Of a stretch of 19,211 nt of DNA, positions 9,088 through 15,897 are shown one piece after another. This DNA is from CAZALT01 sp964485515 (GTDB lineage Bacteria; Actinomycetota; Acidimicrobiia; Acidimicrobiales; Acidimicrobilacustridaceae): positions 1-19,211 of the forward strand of contig CAZALT010000057.1 in NCBI GenBank assembly GCA_964485515.1. Direction: 5' to 3'. The translations under genes were made by a program, and so were the position numbers. The notes beneath the pieces were generated by a model. The model saw nothing but the letters and a program-made list of their open reading frames with translations. It was not told where the DNA came from and searched no databases. Within the stretch, counting starts at the first letter, position 1, and every line of letters starts with the position of its first letter.

Positions 9088-9088
9088 T
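9070..9088. promoter_or_regulatory. Operator candidate, site 1 (GTAG-N8-CTAC)
   Basis: The imperfect palindrome GTAGTGGTCGCTCTAC (9070-9085) overlaps the candidate CAR -35 box and a TACAAT hexamer (9083-9088) that could be the -10 box of the plus-strand gene. Read on the minus strand it begins GTAGAGCGACCACT, which matches site 2 at 10364-10377 at 13 of 14 positions. Confidence 0.5.
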
Positions 9089-9158
9089 CATGCGCCGTGA
9101 TTGCGACCGCTCCGCCCACGAGCTCACGGACGTTCCACCGACCCAACGGGAGATGAAC

Positions 9159-10292
9159 ATGACAGACGTTGCGCCAGCCAAGATCGGGCTGCTCATCGAC
9201 TACCTCGACGCCAAGGGAGGCTTCGACGCGAACGTGCTGCCGAGCCTGCAGCTCGTCGTCGATGAGTTCCGCGCCGCGGGCGAGCTCGAGCGGCCGGTCG
9301 AATTCGTCGTTCGCGCCGTCCAGGGTCTTCCCAACGGTGCGTTCCGGCCCGTGCGAGACGCCTTCCATGAGCTGGTCGACGAGGGGTGCGTGGTCATCTT
9401 CGGACCGTGGGTGTCGGAGAACGGGGTCGCGTTGGCCCCCTACGTGGAGGAGGCGGCCGAGGTCCCGTGCATCACGATGGCGGCGTCGGAGTCGATGCTC
9501 GGGGAGTGGGTGTTCGCCCTGCCGGCGGGGTCCTTGGAGGAAGAACCCATCATCATGGCCACCATCGCTGTGCTCGATGGGTGTCAGACGGTGGGCATCG
9601 CGTTCGAGGACTCGCTCATCGGCACCGAGTACCTCCGCACGACTCGCACCGCGTGTCGCGATGCTGGCCTTCGCATCACGGCTGAGGTCGCCATCCCGCA
9701 GGTGCACGCGGAGAAGCGAGCGGCGATGGAGGCCCTCGCCGCCGGTCGACCCGACGGCATCCTCCACGTCGGTTTCGGCCTCGGCATACCTGGGATGAAC
9801 GATGCACTCGAGGAGATCGGCTGGATGCCACCGCGGTACACCACGACCGCGTTCGAGTTCGCGGCCACCAGCGGCTGGTGGCGCAAGCAGCTCGCCGGCT
9901 GGATCGGTCTCGATCAGTTCGATGAGCGCAACGAGGTTGCGCGCTCGTTCCTCGACCGATTTGAAAGACAACACGGCCATCGCCCCGAGTACTTCTTCCC
10001 GATCTACTGCTACGACATCGGCCGGATGATGCTCCTCGCCATCAAGGGCGCTCGTCCGCTCACCGGGGCCGGGGTGAAGGCGTCGCTCGAGCGGATCAAG
10101 ATGGTGCCCGCCGCGTCGGGGGCTCCCGGCACACGCCTGCGCTTCGGCCGCTACATCCGCCACGGGTGGATGGGATCCGAGTTCCTCGTGGCCCGACGCG
10201 TGCTGCCGGACGGAAGCCGCAGCGTGCTCTACGGGACCATCGAAGGCCTCGTCGAGCCGCCACCGCCCATGGACTCGCCAGCGACACCTTGA
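9159..10292 (+). CDS. AmiC-like periplasmic-binding-fold protein without signal peptide
   Basis: The protein is 377 aa from ATG 9159, chosen because GGGAG (9148-9152) lies 6 nt upstream; ATGs at 9090 and 9153 are in frame but badly spaced. It begins PAKIGLLIDYLDAKGGFDAN and has the type I periplasmic-binding fold (Peripla_BP_6): FGPWVSENGVALAPYVEEAA in lobe 1, SLIGTEYLRTTRTACRDAGL in the hinge region, and YCYDIGRMMLLAIKGARPLT near the end. There is no hydrophobic signal or lipobox, so it should stay in the cytoplasm, as AmiC does when it senses amides. It starts from the region shared with the CAR promoter. A ligand sensor or carrier for the CAR substrate or product is the natural hypothesis. 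It is only distantly like SBP-A and SBP-B. Confidence 0.82.
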   Translation: MTDVAPAKIGLLIDYLDAKGGFDANVLPSLQLVVDEFRAAGELERPVEFVVRAVQGLPNGAFRPVRDAFHELVDEGCVVIFGPWVSENGVALAPYVEEAAEVPCITMAASESMLGEWVFALPAGSLEEEPIIMATIAVLDGCQTVGIAFEDSLIGTEYLRTTRTACRDAGLRITAEVAIPQVHAEKRAAMEALAAGRPDGILHVGFGLGIPGMNDALEEIGWMPPRYTTTAFEFAATSGWWRKQLAGWIGLDQFDERNEVARSFLDRFERQHGHRPEYFFPIYCYDIGRMMLLAIKGARPLTGAGVKASLERIKMVPAASGAPGTRLRFGRYIRHGWMGSEFLVARRVLPDGSRSVLYGTIEGLVEPPPPMDSPATP

Positions 10293-10357
10293 ACCGGGTC
10301 GACGTCCGGGGTTCTCCGCCGCGGCTGTGCGACACATGGCCGTCGCAGAACACGGGG

Positions 10358-10386
10358 TTGATAGTAGAGCGAGCACTCGCTACATT
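10358..10386 (+). promoter_or_regulatory. Promoter of the alcohol dehydrogenase gene
   Basis: TTGATA (10358-10363) and TACATT (10381-10386) are separated by exactly 17 bp. The expected start point is near 10393, about 26 nt before GTG 10419. The dehydrogenase can therefore be expressed separately from the gene ending at 10292. Confidence 0.6.
10364..10384. promoter_or_regulatory. Operator candidate, site 2
   Basis: GTAGAGCGAGCACTCGCTAC fills the spacer between the -35 and -10 boxes of the dehydrogenase promoter. Its core AGCGAG-CA-CTCGCT is a perfect 6-bp inverted repeat, typical of a dimeric repressor site. Its first 14 bases repeat site 1 (opposite strand) with one mismatch. Confidence 0.55.
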
Positions 10387-10418
10387 AACTCCATCGACTT
10401 CGGGTCAGGGGGACGCGA

Positions 10419-11495
10419 GTGAGAGTGGGACTGGTGCTCGGCGCCAACGACTTCGTGATCGAGGAGGTGGCGTCCCTGCCTCCTGGGGCCCGCGACGTGG
10501 TCGTGCGAATCGGGGCGAGCGGGGTGTGTCACAGCGACCTGTCGGTGCTCAACGGGTCAGCCGGCCTGGCCGGCCCGATCGCGTTGGGTCACGAAGCCGC
10601 GGGCACCGTCGAGTGGATCGGCGCAGAGGTCACCCGGGTCTCGGTCGGCGATCGAGTCATCGCATCGCTCATGCCGGCATGTGGGGCCTGCTGGCATTGC
10701 CGCCGGTTCGAGACCCATCTGTGCGAGCAGGCCTTCTCCGTGCTGTTCGAGCCGCGGCTCACGCGAACTGGTGGCGAGGAGCTGGCCTGCCTGTCCGGTC
10801 TCGGCACGTTCGCCGAGTCGATGACGGTCAGCGAGTGGTCGCTCGTGCCCGTCATGGCCGACCTCCCCGACGATCAGCTCGCGCTCCTCGGCTGCGGGGT
10901 GACCACCGGCCTCGGTGCGGTGTTCAACTCGGCCAACCCGCCCGCCGGGGCATCCATCGCCATCATCGGGTGCGGCGGCGTCGGCATGGCTGCGGTGCAA
11001 GGCGCCCGCATCAGCGGCGCCAGCACGGTGATCGCAGTGGATCCCGTCGTGGCCAAGCGCCGCGCCGCCCTCGCGTTCGGCGCGACCCACGTGGTCGACC
11101 CCGCCGAAGGTTCGACGGCAGATCAGATCAGAGGCCTCACCGCTGGGCGCGGCGTGGACGTCGTCATCGAGGCGGTAGGCCGGGCGGACGCGTTCGAGGA
11201 AGCGACCCGTGCCACTCGTCGCGGGGGGACCACCGTGATCGTCGGGGCGCCGAGCTTCGACAGTGCCGTGACGATCAGCCCGATGTCGTTGATGGTCGAC
11301 GACCGCGCGATCAAGGGCTCCTTCTACGGCGACACCCGGGCATCACGTGACATCCCGCGCTACGTCGAGCTCGCCGAGGCGGGACAGCTCGACCTCGCCG
11401 GGCTCATCTCCCAGCACATCGGGATCGACGAGGTAGGCGACGCGCTCCACAGCCTGGGCGGCAACGACATCCGTTCGGTCATGACCAACACCTGA
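10419..11495 (+). CDS. Zinc-dependent medium-chain alcohol dehydrogenase
   Basis: This 358-aa protein interconverts an alcohol and an aldehyde or ketone with NAD(P). The catalytic zinc site is C37 (GVCHSD), H58-E59 (GHEAAG) and C159 (LLGCGVTTG). The structural zinc site is complete: C88, C91, C94 and C102 in MPACGACWHCRRFETHLC. The Rossmann motif GCGGVG is at 184-189, and IAVDPVVAKRRAALAFGATH follows the nucleotide-binding strand. It starts at GTG 10419 with AGGGGG 6 nt upstream, the same start style as SBP-A. Next to CAR, it could reduce the aldehyde product to an alcohol, or supply an aldehyde by oxidising an alcohol. It resembles the class III and mycothiol/NDMA-linked branches in length and zinc sites, but I cannot assign a subfamily. 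Confidence 0.93.
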   Translation: MRVGLVLGANDFVIEEVASLPPGARDVVVRIGASGVCHSDLSVLNGSAGLAGPIALGHEAAGTVEWIGAEVTRVSVGDRVIASLMPACGACWHCRRFETHLCEQAFSVLFEPRLTRTGGEELACLSGLGTFAESMTVSEWSLVPVMADLPDDQLALLGCGVTTGLGAVFNSANPPAGASIAIIGCGGVGMAAVQGARISGASTVIAVDPVVAKRRAALAFGATHVVDPAEGSTADQIRGLTAGRGVDVVIEAVGRADAFEEATRATRRGGTTVIVGAPSFDSAVTISPMSLMVDDRAIKGSFYGDTRASRDIPRYVELAEAGQLDLAGLISQHIGIDEVGDALHSLGGNDIRSVMTNT

Positions 11496-11599
11496 GCGCC
11501 CATCGCACGAGCGCCACCGTCCCGGCGCACCAACGCGATCGGGCTCGGCAACCAGACAATCCGGCATCCGAATGACCGGGAAGAGACAAAGGGGAACGC

Positions 11600-12595
11600 G
11601 TGGTACTGGAGAACATCGACTTTGAACTGCGACTGGAAGAGCCGACGCTCGACCACTATCGGCTCGACTGGGCACCGGGACCGCACGTCGAGCTGGCCGG
11701 GATGTGGGCCTCGGGCATCGTGACGGACGAGGAGGGCGAGGACTACCTCGGCCTCCGCGGCTGGGCCGACTTCATGCGCGGCACCACCCACACCGTCGCG
11801 CCCTTCTGCGGTTTCCGGGCCTTGGAGAAGAGCCTCGAGTTCGATCCACCGCACCTCTTCGCCGAGTTCTCCACGCACGACTGGTTCGAGCCGTACCGGT
11901 GCATCGAGACTGAAGAGTCCGTCGAGCTGGCCCACGACAGCGGTCGCATCATCCGTGACGCGAACGGCTGCCACTGGTTCGACGCCGACGACCGGTGGGA
12001 ACTACACGGCACGACCATCAGCAAGGTCTTCGTCGTGCACATCCCCGAACAGGACGGCATCGAGCACGAGGTCTACTACCGCCACGAGCTGCTCAAGGCG
12101 CACGGCACGGTGAACGGCACCCCGGTCGAGGGCTACCTGCACCAGGACTACTGCTTCGGGCCGCCGGGCACGACGTACACCGATCTGCCGATAGCTCGAC
12201 AGCTCGAAGGCATGTGGGTGTCCTGGGTGCACGAGTACGCCGACGGCGGTCTCGGCGGAGGATGCTTCTGGCAGGGGCGAGATGGACTCGACTTCGGGCC
12301 CGGCTACCTCCTGCGTGACGGCGAGACCACCGCACATCGTGACTTCACGACCGACCTCACCTTCAACGACGCCGGCAAGATCACCGCACTGCGCGTCGGG
12401 GTCAGCGGCGCCACACTCGACTTTGCCTTTGACTCTCTCGCCGGACCGCTCCATGTGATGGGGCGCCTCACCGATGATGGATCGGGACGAGCGGTGCGCG
12501 ACAGCTGGTGCTGGGTCGAACACGCCAACGGGATGCTCGACCCGGCGATCCTCGACCTCATGGGCGAGCGCTTCCACTTGGCGTGGGCCCGATGA
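11600..12595 (+). CDS. Uncharacterised protein, probable beta-barrel (AttH/CrtC- or DUF7064-like)
   Basis: A 331-aa protein starts at GTG 11600 with AAGGGG 5 nt upstream. I do not recognise it securely. It is rich in aromatic and acidic residues (WADFMRGTTHTVAPFCGFRA, GYLHQDYCFGPPGTTYTDLP, LEGMWVSWVHEYADGGLGGG, SWCWVEHANGMLDP) and has alternating strand-like segments with no signal peptide or membrane helix. The spread of Trp-x-Trp and Gly-rich turns recalls the lipocalin-like two-barrel proteins of the AttH/CrtC kind, which hold hydrophobic ligands in isoprenoid or steroid pathways. That resemblance is an impression, not a match. It follows the dehydrogenase after 104 bp and overlaps the next gene by 4 bp (ATGA), so it is translationally coupled to SBP-B and probably handles the same ligand. 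Confidence 0.8.
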   Translation: MVLENIDFELRLEEPTLDHYRLDWAPGPHVELAGMWASGIVTDEEGEDYLGLRGWADFMRGTTHTVAPFCGFRALEKSLEFDPPHLFAEFSTHDWFEPYRCIETEESVELAHDSGRIIRDANGCHWFDADDRWELHGTTISKVFVVHIPEQDGIEHEVYYRHELLKAHGTVNGTPVEGYLHQDYCFGPPGTTYTDLPIARQLEGMWVSWVHEYADGGLGGGCFWQGRDGLDFGPGYLLRDGETTAHRDFTTDLTFNDAGKITALRVGVSGATLDFAFDSLAGPLHVMGRLTDDGSGRAVRDSWCWVEHANGMLDPAILDLMGERFHLAWAR

Positions 12596-13854
12596 GCGCG
12601 CCACGCCGGAACGCCGGCCGCTCCTGGGTTCTCGCAGCGATGACCGTTGCGGCGTTGCTGGTCACCTTGGGCGGCTGTGCCGAGGACGCGACCACCACCG
12701 CAGAGTCAGGAGATCAAACCACGCTTCCCGCCGCCGACAGCGGGCTCCTGGGTCCCGAGAACATCGCCGTCGGTGAACCGGTCAAGATCGGCCAGCTCAC
12801 CGACGGTGCGTCTGCAGCGATCGACGCGTCGGACGAGCTCGTCGGTGGACAGATCGCCGTCGACCACCTCAACAAGTACCGAGGTGGCGTCGCCGGGCGA
12901 CCCATCGAGCTCGTCACGTGCGAGATGAAGGCCGACCCGGCAGGCGCGCAGGATTGCGCCAACAAGATGGTCGCCGAGAACGTCGTCGCGGTCGCCGCGC
13001 CACAGATCGTCTACGCCAAAGAGGCCTGGACCACGCTGCACGATGCCGGGATCCCACTCCTGCTGAGCAATGGGGTCAACAAGGACCTCGAGAGCGACCC
13101 CGATTCGACCTTCATTGCGCTCGACGGGTCCGCCGGACTGGACCTACCGATCTCGCTTGCCGAGTCTTCGGGGGCCTCGAAGATCTCGTTCGTGATCGTC
13201 GATGTCCCCCAGGCCCTCGAGGCCGTCAACAGCGGGATCACATCGTTGGAGGCAGCCGGGCTCGAGTTCGAGATCGTCCCCATTCCTCTCGGCACCCCAG
13301 ACATGGTTCCTCAGATGCAACAGGTCAAGGCCAGCGGGGCTGGCGTCGTCCACCTGGCCGGCAACGACACGTTCTGCATCGCAGCGATCCAAGGGCTCCG
13401 GGCCGTCGGCTACACCGGAGACATCTCGGGGGTGTCGCAGTGCTTCACCGACGCAACACGATCGGCGCTGGCCGGCGAGCTCGAGGGCGTCAACGTCCGC
13501 ACCGGAACCGCGGAAGGCGCGACCGACGACCCGACCTATGAGTTGTACCGCGCCGCGGTCGACGAGTTCGGTGGTGCCATCGACGACATCGACGGCTACG
13601 TGCTCAGCGGCTACGTCGCCATGGCCACCCTGGGCGAAGCACTCGGGGCGCTCGAAGGCGACGTCACGGCGCCCACGGCGACGAGTGCCATCAAGGCGAT
13701 GCCCGCGATTGAGCTACCCGTCGGAGGCGGGATCGTGATTCAGTGCGGCGGCTCGGCCGTGTCAGACAGGCCCGCGATCTGCACCAACCAGTGGCTGCGT
13801 GGGGTGTTCGACGCGAACGGCAACCCCGACTCCTACACCGTCGAGGGCTCCTGA
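12592..13854 (+). CDS. Branched-chain-amino-acid-type solute-binding lipoprotein (SBP-B)
   Basis: The protein is 420 aa from ATG 12592, which overlaps the stop of the previous gene as ATGA. The signal peptide SWVLAAMTVAALLVTLGGC carries a clean lipobox LGGC with Cys29. The mature part is a Peripla_BP_6 protein that closely follows SBP-A throughout: KIGQLT(D/E)G(A/T)SAAIDASDE, GGVAGRPIELVTCEMKADP, TFCI(A/S)AIQGL, and the last 40 residues (GGSA...DRPAICTNQWLRGV) are almost identical. Identity looks well above half by eye. No membrane partners are present. The two copies may have different ligands or serve two transporters. Loops such as LSNGVNKDLESDPDSTF differ most and could set specificity. 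Confidence 0.9.
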   Translation: MSAPRRNAGRSWVLAAMTVAALLVTLGGCAEDATTTAESGDQTTLPAADSGLLGPENIAVGEPVKIGQLTDGASAAIDASDELVGGQIAVDHLNKYRGGVAGRPIELVTCEMKADPAGAQDCANKMVAENVVAVAAPQIVYAKEAWTTLHDAGIPLLLSNGVNKDLESDPDSTFIALDGSAGLDLPISLAESSGASKISFVIVDVPQALEAVNSGITSLEAAGLEFEIVPIPLGTPDMVPQMQQVKASGAGVVHLAGNDTFCIAAIQGLRAVGYTGDISGVSQCFTDATRSALAGELEGVNVRTGTAEGATDDPTYELYRAAVDEFGGAIDDIDGYVLSGYVAMATLGEALGALEGDVTAPTATSAIKAMPAIELPVGGGIVIQCGGSAVSDRPAICTNQWLRGVFDANGNPDSYTVEGS

Positions 13855-13937
13855 GACCCCTCGGGCCAGGATGATCTGTCCGGGCTGGGAGAGCGGCCGA
13901 TCCCCGGTGGTCGCGGAGGCCAGGAAGACGCGACCAG

Positions 13938-14228
13938 ATGTCGACCGTGGACAAGGTCGCAATGGTCGCCGTCGTCGGCAACGAGGACGGAGCCCACCAC
14001 GTCGGCGCCGAGCTGTTCCAGGGTCTCAACGACGTCGGCTTCACCCTCGCCGCCAACGCCATGACCTACTGGGTCGGCGAGGCCATGCAGTCCACCGACT
14101 ACAAAGATCTCGATTCGGCGCCAGAGAAGACCGCGCAGACAACGTCGACGATGGTCACCAACGCCGTACACCTCGCGGAGCGGCTGGCCAAGGAGCGCTA
14201 TCCGTCCTTAGCCGACGCCGAAACCTGA
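13938..14228 (+). pseudogene. C-terminal fragment of a flavodoxin-family NAD(P)H-dependent oxidoreductase
   Basis: The 96-residue frame contains the second half of a flavodoxin-fold FMN reductase: KVAMVAVVGNEDGAHHVGAE, LNDVGFTLAANAMTYWVGEA and the C-terminal helix TSTMVTNAVHLAERLAKERY. Intact relatives are about 190-210 aa and carry the phosphate-binding loop and the first flavin-contact loops at the N-terminus. Those are absent. The sequence upstream in this frame (13855-13937) does not resemble the family, so the gene is truncated between SBP-B and residue 1 of this frame. ATG 13938 has no clear ribosome-binding site. It could be translated as a short remnant but should not bind FMN in the normal way. 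Confidence 0.7.
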
Positions 14229-14230
14229 GC

Positions 14231-14253
14231 GGTCGCCCGCCGGTCGTGCGACC
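14231..14253. terminator. Hairpin after the flavodoxin fragment
   Basis: GGTCGC (14231-14236) and GCGACC (14248-14253) form a perfect 6-bp stem immediately after the stop at 14226-14228. A C-rich tract rather than a T-run follows, so intrinsic termination is only a possibility. Confidence 0.35.
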
Positions 14254-14321
14254 TTGCCCCTCTGATCACTCCTAGAAGAGGTGGGTGAACGCACGATCTC
14301 GATCCCGTCGGGGTTGGCCGC

Positions 14322-14980
14322 ATGGCCAACGAGGATGGGGGTAAGACCCTTGTCGTCATGGACGCCCCGCTCGACGATGGCCCTCCTGCGGCTCGCGATG
14401 TGTTGTCGCTCTATCGGGCGAAGCGCAACTTCGGTCGGACGTCGGAACCGTCGGGCCATGCCCAGGCCGCCCCTGCCGGGAACCGGTTCGTGGTGCAACG
14501 CCATCGCGCCAGCCGTCTGCACTACGACCTGCGGCTCGAGGCGGACGGCGTCCTCGTGAGTTGGGCGGTTCCGAAGGGGCCGACGCTCGATCCCAAGGTG
14601 CGCCGCATGGCGATCCACGTCGAGGACCACCCCGTCGACTACTTCGATTTCGAGGGCGTCATCTCGCCGGGGGAGTACGGCGGGGGAGACGTCATCGTGT
14701 GGGACTGGGGACCTGGACCGGCGACGACGCGACCTATGACCTCGGCGCTGCGGTCCGTGGGGGCGAGGTGCACGTGGATCTCCACGGCGACAAGCTCGCC
14801 GGTCGGTTCGCGCTGATCCGACGAGGACCCGAGTCAGGCGCCAAGGAACAATGGTTGCTGGTGCACAAGAACGACACCCACGCGGTACCGGGGTGGGACC
14901 CCGAAGACCATCCCCGGTCGGTGAAGACGGGCCGCACCAACGACGAAGTCGTGTCCTCCGCGCTCGACGGCGCGACGTGA
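14322..14980 (+). pseudogene. LigD-type DNA 3'-phosphoesterase, one frameshift
   Basis: The phosphoesterase domain of LigD trims 3'-phosphate or ribonucleotide ends before non-homologous end joining. Many actinobacteria carry it as a stand-alone protein of about 200 aa, as here. Frame 1 from ATG 14322 has RFVVQRHRASRLHYDLRLEA with both metal/phosphate-site histidines and the aspartate, WAVPKG, MAIHVEDHPVDYFDFEG and GEYGGGDVIVWDWG. Near 14710-14716 the frame is lost, and the next frame continues TWTGDDATYDLGAAVRGGEV, then HGDKLAGRFALIRR, KEQWLLVHK and a tail ending at TGA 14978-14980. One G missing from the run in TGGGGACC restores the whole domain. A homopolymer sequencing error is therefore a real alternative to mutation. 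The ligase and polymerase domains of LigD are not present. The stop overlaps the DUF72 start as GTGA. Confidence 0.78.
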
Positions 14981-15860
14981 CCACCGGGACGGTCCGGATC
15001 GGGTGCTCCGGTTGGAGCTATGCCGACTGGCGAGACGTCGTCTACCCGCACGGCCTTGGCCAACGTGAGTGGTTCAGTCACTACGCCTCGCTGTTCGACA
15101 CCGTCGAGATCAACAACACCTTCTACAGGCTGCCCGCGGCGGGGACCGTCGAGGCCTGGCGCCGCCCGGCTTCACCTACGCGGTCAAGGTCGGTCAGTAC
15201 GGGTCGCACCGCAAGAAACTGCTCGACCCGGAGCATTGGCTCCCCAACCACCTCGAACGGATAGAACGACTCTGCGACGCGTTGGGGCCCAACCTGGTGC
15301 AGCTCCCACCGCGGTGGCGCCGCAACACGGCGCGTCTCGACGAGTTCCTCGATGCCGCACCGCGATCGATCCGGTAGGCGATCGAGGTTCGCGATCCGTC
15401 GTGGCTGCACGATGACGTCTTCGAGGTGCTGCACAAGCACGGCGCCGCGCTGTGCCTCCACGACCTGCTCGAGGACCACCCCGTCGAACTCACCGCCGAC
15501 TGGACCTACCTGCGATTCCACGGCCCGAACGCACGGCAGAACGCTTATGTCGGCTCCTACGACCACCGCCGCCTCGGCCGAGCAGCCGAGCAGATCAGCA
15601 CATGGGCCACCCAGGGACTCGACGTCTACGCCTACTTCAACAACGACTACGGAGGCGCCGCCGTCTCCGACGCCACCTGGCTCATCGGGCACCTCGGCAC
15701 CCGCGCGACAGCAACGGGCTCCGCCATCGCCAAGGTGCCATCCGCGACCTTGTCACGGGCGAAGGCGACGAGCCGTCCCCGTTCGCTCGTCTCTGGGTCA
15801 GGACGCCGCGGGATCGTGTCGGCCTCGGCGAGGCTCAGCACGCGGCGCGGTCGGCTGTAA
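14977..15860 (+). pseudogene. DUF72-family (YecE-like) protein, frameshift plus amber stop
   Basis: DUF72 proteins are about 240-aa TIM-barrel proteins of unknown reaction. GTG 14977 overlaps the previous stop. Frame 1 gives VRIGCSGWSYADWRDVVYPH, then VEINNTFYRLPAAGTVEAW. At about 15160-15170 the frame changes, as if one base were lost, and continues PPGFTYAVKVGQYGSHRKKL, LVQLPPRW and LDEFLDAAPRSIR. A TAG at 15375-15377 then replaces what is normally a tryptophan or tyrosine codon, after which the same frame goes on with AIEVRDPSWLHDDVFEVLHK, YLRFHG and the family's C-terminal YAYFNNDYGGAAVSDA near 15645. The frame stays open to 15860, but the last 40-50 codons do not resemble the family. Two lesions in one gene argue for real decay more than the single shifts elsewhere do. 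Confidence 0.8.
15647..15841 (-). pseudogene. Unassigned coding fragment, antisense to the DUF72 tail
   Basis: This minus-strand frame has very high G+C at third positions and reads like protein: RYLNDLRRKFLNHAALYSRP lies just upstream of the GTG at 15841, then LSLAEADTIPRRP and SERGRLVAFARDKVADGTLA follow. The protein-like stretch begins only where the alkyltransferase-like gene stops (15898), with no good start codon, so it looks like the 3' piece of a gene that lost its front. I do not recognise the family. It overlaps the degraded end of DUF72, and one of the two must be spurious there. Confidence 0.3.
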
Positions 15861-15897
15861 AGCGCGGCGTGGTTGAGGAACTTGCGTCGCAGGTCGT

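Noticed and set aside
10166..11350. 394-codon plus-strand frame overlapping the dehydrogenase
   Set aside because: It is Arg/Gly/His-rich and out of phase with the zinc-binding motifs of the true frame at 10419-11495.
14208..14984. 258-codon minus-strand frame over the LigD-type gene
   Set aside because: The sense strand carries the phosphoesterase catalytic residues; the antisense product is Arg-rich with no recognisable motif.
15375..15377. Amber codon read through by pyrrolysine or suppression
   Set aside because: There is no sign of recoding elements or of pylT-type genes, and the same gene also has a frameshift, so decay or error is simpler.
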